Assembly (NCBI RefSeq): GCF_014323725.1
Contig: NZ_JABVED010000003.1
Coordinates: 434,001 to 498,000, forward strand
DNA length: 64,000 bases
Direction of reading: 5' to 3'
DNA from: Actinokineospora xionganensis
Lineage (GTDB): Bacteria; Actinomycetota; Actinomycetes; Mycobacteriales; Pseudonocardiaceae
Made by a program: the position numbers and the translations under genes. Each line of letters opens with the position of its first letter. Positions within the stretch are counted from its first letter, which is position 1. A model generated the notes under the pieces. That model had not been told where the DNA came from, did not search any database, and was given only the letters and a program-made list of their open reading frames with translations. Of this stretch, positions 36,303 to 46,061 are shown one piece after another.

Positions 36303-36303
36303 C

Positions 36304-36332
36304 TTGACGTGCGGGTCCCGCCGGGATATAAA
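36304..36332 (+). promoter_or_regulatory. Housekeeping promoter of the ArsR operon
   Basis: TTGACG, exactly 17 bp, TATAAA: close to the sigma-70 consensus at both boxes. The start of transcription falls near 36339, within the operator. Confidence 0.75.
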
Positions 36333-36336
36333 TCCA

Positions 36337-36354
36337 CTCGGTTATACAACCGAG
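36337..36354. promoter_or_regulatory. ArsR-type operator
   Basis: CTCGGTTATACAACCGAG: perfect 7-bp arms around ATAC, covering the expected transcription start and ending 10 bp before the ArsR start codon. Autoregulation by the ArsR protein is the simplest reading. Confidence 0.7.
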
Positions 36355-36364
36355 AGGTTATGGA

Positions 36365-36694
36365 ATGGCTGTCGACCAGTTGGACGCGACCTTCGCCGCG
36401 CTCGCCGACCCGACCCGGCGGGCGATCCTCAAGCGGCTCAAGTCGGGCGAGGCCACGGTCATGGAACTGGCCGCGCCGTTCGAGATGAGCCAGCCCGCGA
36501 TCTCCAAGCACCTCAAGGTGTTGGAACGGGCGGGCCTGATCTCCCGCGGCCGCGACGCGCAACGGCGCCCGTGCAGGCTGGAACCGGGTCCGCTCAAGGC
36601 GGCGACGGACTGGCTGGAGAACTACCGCCGCTACTGGGAAGAGCAGTACCAACGCCTCGACGCACTGCTCGACGTGCTCAAAGAGGAGACCTGA
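36365..36694 (+). CDS. ArsR/SmtB-family repressor
   Basis: 109 residues, a winged-helix protein: FAALADPTRRAILKRLKSGEATV, then ELAAPFEMSQPAISKHLKVLERAGLI (recognition helix) and a C-terminal WLENYRRYWEEQYQRL helix. No metal-binding Cys cluster is visible, so it is unlikely to be a metal sensor. This subgroup is normally found with an AHSA1-type gene, as here. The stop overlaps the next start (TGATG). Confidence 0.93.
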   Translation: MAVDQLDATFAALADPTRRAILKRLKSGEATVMELAAPFEMSQPAISKHLKVLERAGLISRGRDAQRRPCRLEPGPLKAATDWLENYRRYWEEQYQRLDALLDVLKEET

Positions 36695-37170
36695 TGACCG
36701 TCACCATCACCACCCCGTCGCCCACGGAACTGGCCGTCACCCGCTCGTTCGACGCCCCGCGAGCGCTGGTCTTCGACGCTTTGACCAAGCCCGAACTGCT
36801 GAAACGCTGGCACGGCGCTCAAGGCTGGAACCTGATCGAGTGCGCGGTCGACCTGCGCGTCGGCGGTGACTGGCGGTTCGTCTCCCAGGGGCCCGGCGGC
36901 ATCAAGATGGGCCACGGCGGCGTTTACCAAGAGATCGACGCCCCCGCCCGACTTGTGTACACGGAGTCGTATGACGACCAGTGGTTCGAGGGCGAAGCCC
37001 TGATCACGGCGACCCTCACGGAAACGGCGGGTCGCACGACCGTCCGCACGGTCCTGCGTTTCGGCTCGACGGAGATCCGAGACCTGGTCGCCGCGTCCCC
37101 GATGGAATCCGGAATCAGCCAAAGCTACGCACGCCTCGACGACGTGCTGGCCTCAGTGTCGAAAGGCTGA
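36694..37170 (+). CDS. SRPBCC (AHSA1-type) domain protein
   Basis: 158 residues with the START-like/AHSA1 pattern (AVTRSFDAPRALVFDALTKPELLKRWHG, split at VFDALT; GGDWRFVSQGPGG; PARLVYTESYDDQW; ATLTETAGRTTVRTVLRFGS). Such proteins bind hydrophobic ligands in a cavity. Coupled to the ArsR repressor by a one-base stop/start overlap and followed 2 bp later by the VOC gene, so it is the second gene of a three-gene operon. Confidence 0.9.
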   Translation: MTVTITTPSPTELAVTRSFDAPRALVFDALTKPELLKRWHGAQGWNLIECAVDLRVGGDWRFVSQGPGGIKMGHGGVYQEIDAPARLVYTESYDDQWFEGEALITATLTETAGRTTVRTVLRFGSTEIRDLVAASPMESGISQSYARLDDVLASVSKG

Positions 37171-37172
37171 CC

Positions 37173-37586
37173 ATGAACTGGACCCTGGAAGTCGTAGTCG
37201 TACCGGTCACGGACGTGGCCCGCGCCAAGAAGTTCTACGCCGAAACCCTCGGCTTCAACGTCGACCACGACACCTTCGTCAGCGAGGAGATGCACGTCAT
37301 CCAGCTGACACCGCCCGGATCGGGCTGCTCGATCGTCATCGGCAAGGGCGTCGGCGTCATGGAACCCGGCTCCCTGCAAGGCCTGCAGCTGGTGGTGAAC
37401 GACCTGCGAGCCGCGCACAAGCAGCTGACTGAGCGCGGGGTTGAAGTCAGCGAAATCCGCGTGGCGGGCCCGAACGGCTTCGAACCGGCTGTCGACGGGG
37501 ACGAACTGAACAACGCGGGCTTCTGCTTCTTCACCGACCCGGACGGAAACGGTTGGGCGGTACAGCAGATCACCGCCCGCCCCTAA
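37173..37586 (+). CDS. VOC-family protein
   Basis: 137 residues. VVVVPVTDVARAKKFYAETLGF at the start and FCFFTDPDGNGWAVQQI at the end frame the vicinal-oxygen-chelate fold. Last gene of the ArsR-SRPBCC-VOC operon. The substrate is unknown. A post-stop palindromic repeat follows 2 bp after its TAA. Confidence 0.9.
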   Translation: MNWTLEVVVVPVTDVARAKKFYAETLGFNVDHDTFVSEEMHVIQLTPPGSGCSIVIGKGVGVMEPGSLQGLQLVVNDLRAAHKQLTERGVEVSEIRVAGPNGFEPAVDGDELNNAGFCFFTDPDGNGWAVQQITARP

Positions 37587-37588
37587 CC

Positions 37589-37682
37589 CGCGAGTCCAAC
37601 GTCCAAGACAGTGAGTCCAACGTTCAGAGCAGTGACCCGGGCTCTGAACGTTGGACTCGATGTTCTGAACGTTGGACTCGCG
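37589..37682 (+). repeat. Post-stop palindromic repeat, locus A
   Basis: Two forward and two inverted copies of the unit with core GAGTCCAACGTTCAGAAC. Arms of 42 bp (37589-37630 and 37641-37682) match at 37 positions around a 10-bp loop. It starts 2 bp after the VOC stop and lies between convergent genes. Confidence 0.8.
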
Positions 37683-37698
37683 AGTTGGTGTGGGCGGG

Positions 37699-38274
37699 TC
37701 AGTGGGCGACGTCGAAGACCAGCTTCTGGATGCCGTTCGAGTAGGACTCGCTCTCGACCAGCTTGAGGTTCTGCTTGTCCTTGTCGGCGTCGCTGAACAG
37801 GCGCTTGCCCGCGCCGAGCAGGACGGGGAAGACCAGCAGGTTGTAACGGTCGATGAGGCCCGCGTCGGCAAGGGCGCGGTTCAGCGCGGCGCTGCCGTGG
37901 ACGATGATCGAGCCACCCTCGGTCTCCTTGAGCGCGGCGACGTCGTCGAGCGAGCGCAGGATGGTGATGTCGCCCCAGTTGGACACCAGGTCCTTCTCCT
38001 GCAGCGTGGTCGACACGACGTACTTCGGCATCGCGTTGTAGTCCTTGAAGTCCTCGGTCATCGTCGGCCACACCGGCGAGAACGACTCGTAGCTGACCCG
38101 GCCCATCATCATGGCCGACGCCTCGCCCTGCTCCTGGCCCTTGAGCTCGTAGGCGGCCTCGTCGAACTCGACGTCGTTGAAGGTCCAGCCTGTGTTGCGG
38201 TAGCCCGGTTCCCCGCCGGGCGCCTCGATGACGCCGTCGAGCGAGACGAACGCGGTGGTGATCAGGGTGCGCAT
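37699..38274 (-). CDS. Dihydrofolate-reductase-like (RibD C-terminal) protein
   Basis: 191 residues. ITTAFVSLDGVIEAPGGEP, MMMGRVSYESFSPVWP, KYVVSTTLQEKDLVSNW and GSIIVHGSAALNRALADAGLID are typical of the RibD_C/YyaP-YwjB group of DHFR-fold reductases. NADPH-dependent reduction is likely; the substrate is unknown. The ATG follows AAGGAG by 7 bp. It lies downstream of the ABC exporter pair on the same strand. Confidence 0.9.
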   Translation of the reverse strand: MRTLITTAFVSLDGVIEAPGGEPGYRNTGWTFNDVEFDEAAYELKGQEQGEASAMMMGRVSYESFSPVWPTMTEDFKDYNAMPKYVVSTTLQEKDLVSNWGDITILRSLDDVAALKETEGGSIIVHGSAALNRALADAGLIDRYNLLVFPVLLGAGKRLFSDADKDKQNLKLVESESYSNGIQKLVFDVAH

Positions 38275-38366
38275 TGGTAACTCCTTGTTGTTCTGCTGTG
38301 CTGTCAATCAGTTCGACGAACGGGAGTGCGTCGAATCGACACTCGCGCCGAAAACTTGATGCTCGG

Positions 38367-40244
38367 TCAGGCCAGGGAATCCTGCCAGGCAGTGTGCAGG
38401 TCCGCGAAGTGACCGGTGTTCGCGATCAGCTCCGCGGGCGAGCCGTCCTCCACGATGCGTCCGTCAGCCACCACCAGCACCCGGTCGGCGATCAAGACCG
38501 TCGACAGGCGGTGGGCGATGATCAATGCCGTGCGGTCCGCCAACACCGACTCCAGTGCCGTCTGCACCGCCCGCTCCGTCGGCACGTCCAAGCTTGACGT
38601 CGCCTCGTCCAGCACCAGCACCGCCGGGTCCGCGAGGAAGGCGCGGGAGAAGGCGACCATCTGGCGTTGACCCGCCGATAGCCTGCCCCCTCGCTTGCGG
38701 ACGTCGGTGTCGTAGCCCTCCGGCAGCGCCTCGATGAACGTGTCGGCGCCCACTGCCCGCGCCGCCGCCTCGATCTCCGCGCGGGTGGCGTCCGGGCGGC
38801 CGAGGGCGATGTTGTCGGCGACCGAGCCCGCGAACAGGAAGTTCTCCTGGGTCACCATCACCACCGAGGCACGAAGGTCGACATCGGACACCGACCGCAG
38901 GTCGACCCCGTCGAGCAGCACCGCGCCGGATGACGGGTCGTAGAAGCGGGCGACAAGCTTGGCCACCGTCGACTTGCCCGCGCCGGTCGCGCCCACCAAC
39001 GCCACTGTCTGGCCCGCCGGGATGGTCAGGTCGAACTTCGGCAGGACCACCGGACCCGTGGGGGAGTAGCGGAACTCCACTTGGGCGAACTGCACCGACC
39101 GGCCGCCCGCGTGCGGCCGCAGGGTGACCGGGTTCGCCGGGTCGAGGACGTCTGGCTCCTCTTCCAGCAGACCGGAGATCTTCTCCAGGGCCGCGGTCGC
39201 CGAGGTATAGGAGTTGGCGACCATGGCCAGGTCGTCCAGCGGGTCGTAGAACCGGCGCAGGTAAAGGGTGAACGCCGTGAGGACGCCCAGTTCCAGCCCG
39301 CCGTTCGCGACCCGGTAGGCGCCGATCGCGAGGACCATGGCCAGCGACAGGTTGCCCACCAGTCGAACCGTCATCGTGAACCGGGCGACCACGTTGAGGG
39401 CCTTGCTGTTCGCGCCGCGGAAGCTCTCGTTCAGCTCGTCCATGATGGACTCGTTGCGCGACTCGCGGCGGAAGGCCTGCACGGCCCGCATGCCGTTCAT
39501 GGTCTCGACGAACTGGACGATGATCTTGGCGATCGAGCCGCGGGTGTCGCGGTAGGCCTGGCCGGAGTTGCGGTAGAACCACCTGGTCACCAGCAGCAGC
39601 GGGATGAACCCGGCGAGCACCAGCAGCGCCATCGGGGTGTCCAGCACCAGCAGCAGCACCGCGATGCCCGCGACGGACAGGATGGCCGACAGCAGGTCGT
39701 CGAGGCCGTCCTCCAGCAGGTCGTCGAGGGAGTCGAGGTCGCTGGTGAGCCTGGAGATCACCTTCCCGGACGTGTAGGACTCGTGGAACGACAGCGAAAG
39801 TCGCTGCGAGTGCCGGAAAATGCGCATCCGCAGGTCCAACAGCACGTCCTCGCCGATGCGCCCGGACAGCCGCAGGAACAGGTACCGCAGGCCCGCCGAG
39901 CCGACGCTGGTGATCACGTACGCCGCCACGCACCACGCCATCACCGACGGATCGCCGTCGATCGCGGCGGGGATGCCGGAGTCGATGGCGATCGCGATGA
40001 TCAGCGGGCCCGCCAGGGTCGCGGCGTTGTCGGCCACGACGAACAGCAGGGCGAGCAGCGCCTGGCCCAGGTGCGGCCGGATCAGCGAGCCCAGCAACCT
40101 GCGGGAGCGCGCCTTCAGCTTGAGGCTGGTCGCGTACGCGACCTCCTCGGTGTCCTCGGCGGCGACCCCGCGCCAGGCCTCGGCCTCGCGCGGGCTCTCG
40201 ACGCTGTCCTTGGCATGGTCGGCGGCGTCCTGTGGCGCGCTCAC
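38367..40244 (-). CDS. ABC exporter subunit with canonical ATPase site
   Basis: 625 residues. Six-helix exporter domain (about residues 50-350) followed by an ATPase: GATGAGKST (Walker A), LSAGQRQMVAFSRAF (signature), VLVLDEATSSLD (Walker B with catalytic Glu) and IAHRLSTV. It overlaps the upstream ABC gene by GTGA. Together they make a heterodimeric type-IV exporter, probably for a lipid, drug or peptide. Confidence 0.93.
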   Translation of the reverse strand: MSAPQDAADHAKDSVESPREAEAWRGVAAEDTEEVAYATSLKLKARSRRLLGSLIRPHLGQALLALLFVVADNAATLAGPLIIAIAIDSGIPAAIDGDPSVMAWCVAAYVITSVGSAGLRYLFLRLSGRIGEDVLLDLRMRIFRHSQRLSLSFHESYTSGKVISRLTSDLDSLDDLLEDGLDDLLSAILSVAGIAVLLLVLDTPMALLVLAGFIPLLLVTRWFYRNSGQAYRDTRGSIAKIIVQFVETMNGMRAVQAFRRESRNESIMDELNESFRGANSKALNVVARFTMTVRLVGNLSLAMVLAIGAYRVANGGLELGVLTAFTLYLRRFYDPLDDLAMVANSYTSATAALEKISGLLEEEPDVLDPANPVTLRPHAGGRSVQFAQVEFRYSPTGPVVLPKFDLTIPAGQTVALVGATGAGKSTVAKLVARFYDPSSGAVLLDGVDLRSVSDVDLRASVVMVTQENFLFAGSVADNIALGRPDATRAEIEAAARAVGADTFIEALPEGYDTDVRKRGGRLSAGQRQMVAFSRAFLADPAVLVLDEATSSLDVPTERAVQTALESVLADRTALIIAHRLSTVLIADRVLVVADGRIVEDGSPAELIANTGHFADLHTAWQDSLA

Positions 40245-42007
40245 GTGCTCACCTCCTCACGGTCCATAGTGGACAACAGTGCTCGGTAATCCTCGTTGTG
40301 TGCCAACAGTTCCGAGTGCTGTCCGACGGCGATGATGCGTCCGCCGTCGAGCATCGCGACCCGGTCGGCCAGCTGCACGGTGCTCGGCCGGTGCGCCACG
40401 ACCAGCGCGGTCACGTCCTTGAGGACGCTGCGCAGCGCGTGTTCGACCTCGGCCTCGGTGTGCACGTCGAGCGCCGACAGCGGGTCGTCGAGCACCAGGA
40501 CCTGCGGCTTGCCGAGCACCGCCCGGGCCAGCGCGAGCCGCTGCCGCTGCCCGCCGGACAGCGACAGCCCCTGCTCGCCGATCCGCGTGTCCAGCCCCCA
40601 CGGCAGCTTGTCGACGAACTCCTCCGCCTGCGCGATCCGCAGGGCCTCGCGGACCTGCGCGTCCGTCACGTCCTCCGCGCCGAGCGCCACGTTCTCCCGG
40701 ACGCTCGCGGAGAACAGCACCGGCTCCTCGAACGCCGTCGCGACCGCGGTGCGCAGGTCGTCGAGCGTCAGGTCCCGCACGTCCACGCCGTCGATCGTGA
40801 CCCGGCCCGCCGTCACGTCGGCCAGCCGAGGCACCAACGCGGTGAGCGTCGTCTTGCCCGACCCGGTCGCGCCGACCAGCGCGATCGTCTCGCCCGGGCG
40901 CACGTCGAGGTCGACCCCGCGCAGGGTGTCGCGCTCGGCGCCCGGGTACCGGAAGTGGACGCCCTCGAACCGGAGGCTGCCCACACCGTCGGCGGGCAGG
41001 CGCTTCGGCTCGGCCGGGCCGGTCACGGAGATCTCGGCGTCGCGGACCTCCCAGTACCGCTCACATGCCGTCGCGGCGTCGTTGGTCTCCGCCAGCAGCC
41101 ACCCGATCGAGTCGGTCGGCCAGCGCAGGTAGGTCGCCACCGTGATGCCCGCCACCAGGGTGCCGACCGTCATCGACCCCTCGACGACGCCGGTCGCACC
41201 GAACAGCAGCATCGCGCCGATCCCCAGCTCGGGCAGCATGATGATCGCCGCCCACAGGACCGCCAGGACCCGGATCTTGTGCAGCTCCGTCTTCCGCAGC
41301 TCCTTCGCCTCCGCGGCGAACCGCTCCGCCAGATGCCTGCCGCGCCCGAAGGCCTTGAGCACCCGGATGCCCAGGACGGACTCCTCGACAGTTGTCGCCA
41401 AATCGCCTGCCTGGTCCTGCGAACGCCGCGACAGCACCGAGTACTTCGACTCGTACTGCGTGGAGATCAGCACCAGCGGAGCCGTGCAGACCAGCGTGAT
41501 GAGACCGAGCGTGGGGGACAGGACGAACAGCACCGCCAACCCGGCCAGCAGCGTCAGGGTGTTGACCACCAGGAAGATCACGCCGAACGCGATGTACCGG
41601 CGCAGCGTCGACAGGTCCGACACCGCGCGGGAGAGCAGCTGCCCGGACTGCCACCGGTCGTGAAACGCGATCGGCAGCCGCTGCAGGTGCTGGTAGAGGT
41701 CCATCCGCAGGGCGGCCTCGACCTGCGTGCTCGGCCGCACGATCAGCCTGCGGCGCACGTAGAACAGGATCGCCTCGGTGGACCCGAGCACCGCCACCGC
41801 CAACACCAGCCATGGCAGCGGAGCGGTGTCGCGCGCGGCGACCGGGCCGTCGAGGATGCGCAGGATGATCAGCGGGATCGTCAGGCCGCACACCATCGAG
41901 CCGAGCACGGCCACCGCCGAACCGATCATCCGACTGCGAACGGGTCGCAGGTAAGGCAGGAGTCTGAGCAGCACCCAGACCCGCGTTCCCTGCCGTTCGG
42001 TGTCCAT
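40241..42007 (-). CDS. ABC exporter subunit with degenerate ATPase site
   Basis: 588 residues. Membrane domain to about residue 320, then GATGSGKTT, LSGGQRQRLALARAV, and a Walker B reading VLVLDDPLSALD. The catalytic Glu is replaced by Asp, as in the degenerate half of known heterodimeric exporters (for example TM287/288). First gene of the exporter pair. Confidence 0.93.
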   Translation of the reverse strand: MDTERQGTRVWVLLRLLPYLRPVRSRMIGSAVAVLGSMVCGLTIPLIILRILDGPVAARDTAPLPWLVLAVAVLGSTEAILFYVRRRLIVRPSTQVEAALRMDLYQHLQRLPIAFHDRWQSGQLLSRAVSDLSTLRRYIAFGVIFLVVNTLTLLAGLAVLFVLSPTLGLITLVCTAPLVLISTQYESKYSVLSRRSQDQAGDLATTVEESVLGIRVLKAFGRGRHLAERFAAEAKELRKTELHKIRVLAVLWAAIIMLPELGIGAMLLFGATGVVEGSMTVGTLVAGITVATYLRWPTDSIGWLLAETNDAATACERYWEVRDAEISVTGPAEPKRLPADGVGSLRFEGVHFRYPGAERDTLRGVDLDVRPGETIALVGATGSGKTTLTALVPRLADVTAGRVTIDGVDVRDLTLDDLRTAVATAFEEPVLFSASVRENVALGAEDVTDAQVREALRIAQAEEFVDKLPWGLDTRIGEQGLSLSGGQRQRLALARAVLGKPQVLVLDDPLSALDVHTEAEVEHALRSVLKDVTALVVAHRPSTVQLADRVAMLDGGRIIAVGQHSELLAHNEDYRALLSTMDREEVST

Positions 42008-42133
42008 GAGGCCCCCTGTCGCCTCGATCGACGTTAGCCACGGAGCGTGGCCGGGTCATCTGAATTACGAGCGTTCCCCCTCCAGGGCGGTGGAGGGCAA
42101 GCCGTCCGTTATGGAGCGCGGCATGATGAAGCC

Positions 42134-42379
42134 ATGACTCGACCGGAAGCCGTTCGCTTCCTGCGCACCGAGCCGAGCATGGCCTTCATGGAGGGCAGGC
42201 TGTTGGCGCTGCGCGAGGGAGTGGTCTACGTCCTCGCCCCGGATGGGTGGGCCCGGCTGGGCCGGGAGCGGCCGTCGACAGCGGTGTGGATCGAACGGGA
42301 AGCCGCTGAGGACTGGTGCGAGGCGGAGGGTTGGGACCTGCATCTGCTTGACGCTGTCCCGGTCCCCGGTTCCCTCTAG
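42134..42379 (+). CDS. Small conserved hypothetical protein
   Basis: 81 residues starting MTRPEAVRFLRTEPSMAFME. A compact, mixed alpha/beta-looking chain (VVYVLAPDGWARLG, AVWIEREAAEDWCEAEGWD). No known motif and no membrane segment. Convergent with the DUF2332 gene, with 4 bp between stops. I do not recognise the family. Confidence 0.55.
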   Translation: MTRPEAVRFLRTEPSMAFMEGRLLALREGVVYVLAPDGWARLGRERPSTAVWIEREAAEDWCEAEGWDLHLLDAVPVPGSL

Positions 42380-42383
42380 CCCT

Positions 42384-43463
42384 TTAAGCCAGCCACGCCA
42401 GCAAGCGGCCCCGCGACCAGCAGCGGCCGACGGCCTCGGCGCGCAGGGCCGAGCCGTCGAGCACCGCCACGCCGATGATGCTGTGGCCGGAGGCGTGGCG
42501 ATCGCCGAACGTCGGAATCGCGGGCGCGACCCCGACACCTTCGGCTGACACCCACGCCACTGCCCGGCCCGCCGCCGCTTCGTCGAGGCGGTGCAGGAAG
42601 CGTAAGCGGCTCTCCAGTGGGTAGCGCGACAGCGCCCACGTCGTCGTGACAACCGGCAGCGCGTCCGCGGGCACTTTGGCGACGGCGTCGGACAGCATCT
42701 CGACGGCGTCACCTCGCAGCAGCAGCGGCGGGGCTGTGGCCGCCAACGCCAGGTCCGCTTCGAGCTTCGCGGCATGCTCCGACTGATCCGGCCAAACGCA
42801 GGCGCGTAGCCACCGGGCCTCATCCGCGTCGGCCATGTCGACCGGATCGGGGTCGACGCCGACCCGGGCGACGACCTCGGGCATCGACCGCGCCGGGATG
42901 GGCCGGGCGCCCACGACCGAAGACGACAGGCGCACGGGAGCTGACGGGTCGCCCAGCGTTTGGCCGTTGCTGTACGTGATGCCGACGCGATCGACGTGCA
43001 GGTTGAGCCCGGCCGAGCAGCCGACGTCGATCAGCCCGACCGCGTCCGCGCCCGCCCGGTGCGCCGCCTCGGCGATGGCCGGGTACAGCACCGCGCAGCG
43101 TCCGGTCTCGCTGGTCCGCGGCGGCCTGCGCACGGCGGTGGCCACGACCGAGTCGGTCATCCGCAGCAGCGTGTCGATGGCCGCACCGGCGGCGGCGTCA
43201 CCGTCCGCGGCGGCATAGGCCGCGGCGAGCGCGGGGGCGTGTCCGGCGAGAGCGAGGTCGTGCAGGGCGGCGAGGATCACCGTGGGCTGCCGCTTGCGCG
43301 CGGGCGCCGACTCGATAGCGCGCAGCGCCTCGTCGGACTCACTGATGGCGACGGCGACACGCTCGTACAACGGGGATGTCTCGGCGGCGTCGACCTCACC
43401 GAACTTCCGGTACACCTCGCCGAGTGCGCGCGCCTTGCTCACGGATTCGGTCGACCCTGGCAT
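42384..43463 (-). CDS. DUF2332 domain protein
   Basis: 359 residues. YRKFGEVDAAETSPLYERVA, PAIAEAAHRAGADAVGLIDVGCSAGLNLH (split at GLIDVG) and a C-terminal SIIGVAVLDGSALRAEAVGR match the DUF2332 family. The IDVGCSAGLNL stretch resembles a SAM-binding glycine motif, so a methyltransferase-like fold is possible but unproven. The ATG at MPGSTESV is chosen because a longer version would run through the upstream terminator. Confidence 0.82.
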   Translation of the reverse strand: MPGSTESVSKARALGEVYRKFGEVDAAETSPLYERVAVAISESDEALRAIESAPARKRQPTVILAALHDLALAGHAPALAAAYAAADGDAAAGAAIDTLLRMTDSVVATAVRRPPRTSETGRCAVLYPAIAEAAHRAGADAVGLIDVGCSAGLNLHVDRVGITYSNGQTLGDPSAPVRLSSSVVGARPIPARSMPEVVARVGVDPDPVDMADADEARWLRACVWPDQSEHAAKLEADLALAATAPPLLLRGDAVEMLSDAVAKVPADALPVVTTTWALSRYPLESRLRFLHRLDEAAAGRAVAWVSAEGVGVAPAIPTFGDRHASGHSIIGVAVLDGSALRAEAVGRCWSRGRLLAWLA

Positions 43464-43490
43464 CCCGCCGATCCTAACCGCGTGGAACGC

Positions 43491-43529
43491 GGAGAAGGCG
43501 GCCCCCACGAAATGGGGACCGCCTTCTCC
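43491..43529 (-). terminator. Terminator of sepH
   Basis: GGAGAAGGCGG and CCGCCTTCTCC form an 11-bp stem with an inner CCCC/GGGG helix, 9 bp past the sepH stop. Confidence 0.75.
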
Positions 43530-43538
43530 GTCTGCTTG

Positions 43539-44531
43539 TTAACCCCGGTTGGAGCGGGTGCCGAGCAGGACGTCCTCCCACGAGGGGACGATCGGCCGGG
43601 CCTTCTTGTTCGCCTTCGGCCGCCGGGGCGGTTCGGGCTTGCGGGCGGGCTCGTCGATCAGGGCGTTCTCCGGCTCGTCCCGTTCGCGCGGGGTGGGATC
43701 TTCCTCGACGGACTCGGCCGGGGCCTGCTCCTCGACGATCTCGGCGGGAGCTTCCTCGACTGTGTCCACCAATTCCTCCACCTGCGGAGCGGGCTCCGGG
43801 GTCAGTTCGAAATCTTCCACCACGAAGTCCGCCGCGGGCGGCTCCGAGCCGTTGACCGCCGCGGGCAGTTCCGCCGGACGCTCAGTCGTGTCCAGGTTCA
43901 TCGCGGCCTGGGCGAGTTGGGTGACCGGGCGGACCGTGCGCAGCGGTCGGTTGGGCTGAGGGTCGAGCAGGTCGCGGGCGTGGTCGTCCAATGGTGTGAC
44001 CGTGCCGCCGTGGGCGCCGGGGTGGAACGACCAGTGGGCGCGGTTGAGCGACCTACCGGCCGTCCAGCTCAGCTGCACGACCCACTTGTTGTCCTCGCCG
44101 CGCCACGAGTCCCAGTTGGCCACCGCGTAGTCTTGGCCGCGCAGGCCGAAGGAATGCGCGACGACCTCACCGAGTGTCTGCACGTCCGGGCCGTCCTCAC
44201 GGATCGGGTGCGCGCGCTGGGCGAGGTCGGCGGTGCGGGACCGCTCCAGTAAGACCGGGTAGGCGTAACGCTCGACCTTGTGAGTCGGGATGCCCGCCGC
44301 CTCGGCGACCTGCTCCACGGACTCTCCGGCACGGATACGGGTCTGGATCTCTCGTGGACGCATCTGGCTCTCCAGCTCGATTTCGATCTGGCCGAGTCGG
44401 GTGACGTCTCCTCTGGCGGCCGCACGCAGCCGCTCGTCCGCGGGAAGAGTGAAACGCTCGCCACGCGCCGAGTCTTCGCAGATGACGGTCTTGCCGTCAT
44501 CTCCGAGCCCGACGACCCGCAGCGCGCGCAT
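43539..44531 (-). CDS. sepH: Septation protein SepH (DUF3071)
   Basis: 330 residues. MRALRVVGLGDDGKTVICED begins the DUF3071 domain. MRPREIQTRIRAGESVEQVAEAAG contains a helix-turn-helix-like motif, followed by KVERYAYPVLLER and VVQLSWTAGRSLNRAHWSF. The last 130 residues are a Glu/Pro-rich flexible tail ending in a basic patch (KANKKARPIVPSW). In Streptomyces and mycobacteria SepH stimulates FtsZ assembly at division sites. GGAGGTGCACG precedes the ATG. It lies upstream of DUF2332 and downstream of serC on the same strand. Confidence 0.92.
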   Translation of the reverse strand: MRALRVVGLGDDGKTVICEDSARGERFTLPADERLRAAARGDVTRLGQIEIELESQMRPREIQTRIRAGESVEQVAEAAGIPTHKVERYAYPVLLERSRTADLAQRAHPIREDGPDVQTLGEVVAHSFGLRGQDYAVANWDSWRGEDNKWVVQLSWTAGRSLNRAHWSFHPGAHGGTVTPLDDHARDLLDPQPNRPLRTVRPVTQLAQAAMNLDTTERPAELPAAVNGSEPPAADFVVEDFELTPEPAPQVEELVDTVEEAPAEIVEEQAPAESVEEDPTPRERDEPENALIDEPARKPEPPRRPKANKKARPIVPSWEDVLLGTRSNRG

Positions 44532-44707
44532 CGTGCACCTCCATACGATCTGAGCAGACTTCACTCGCCAGCGTCCCACGGTAGATCGGCGAGTCGCCTT
44601 GACGAACTAGGCGCGCCGTTACCCAAGGGATATCCCGAATGATCTTGCCGTATTCGAACGTGCGACGCACCAAGGTTGTGATCGTTCACCCGTTCGCGTA
44701 TCTGGGG

Positions 44708-46052
<1,345 letters not shown>

Positions 46053-46061
46053 GGGGTTGGG

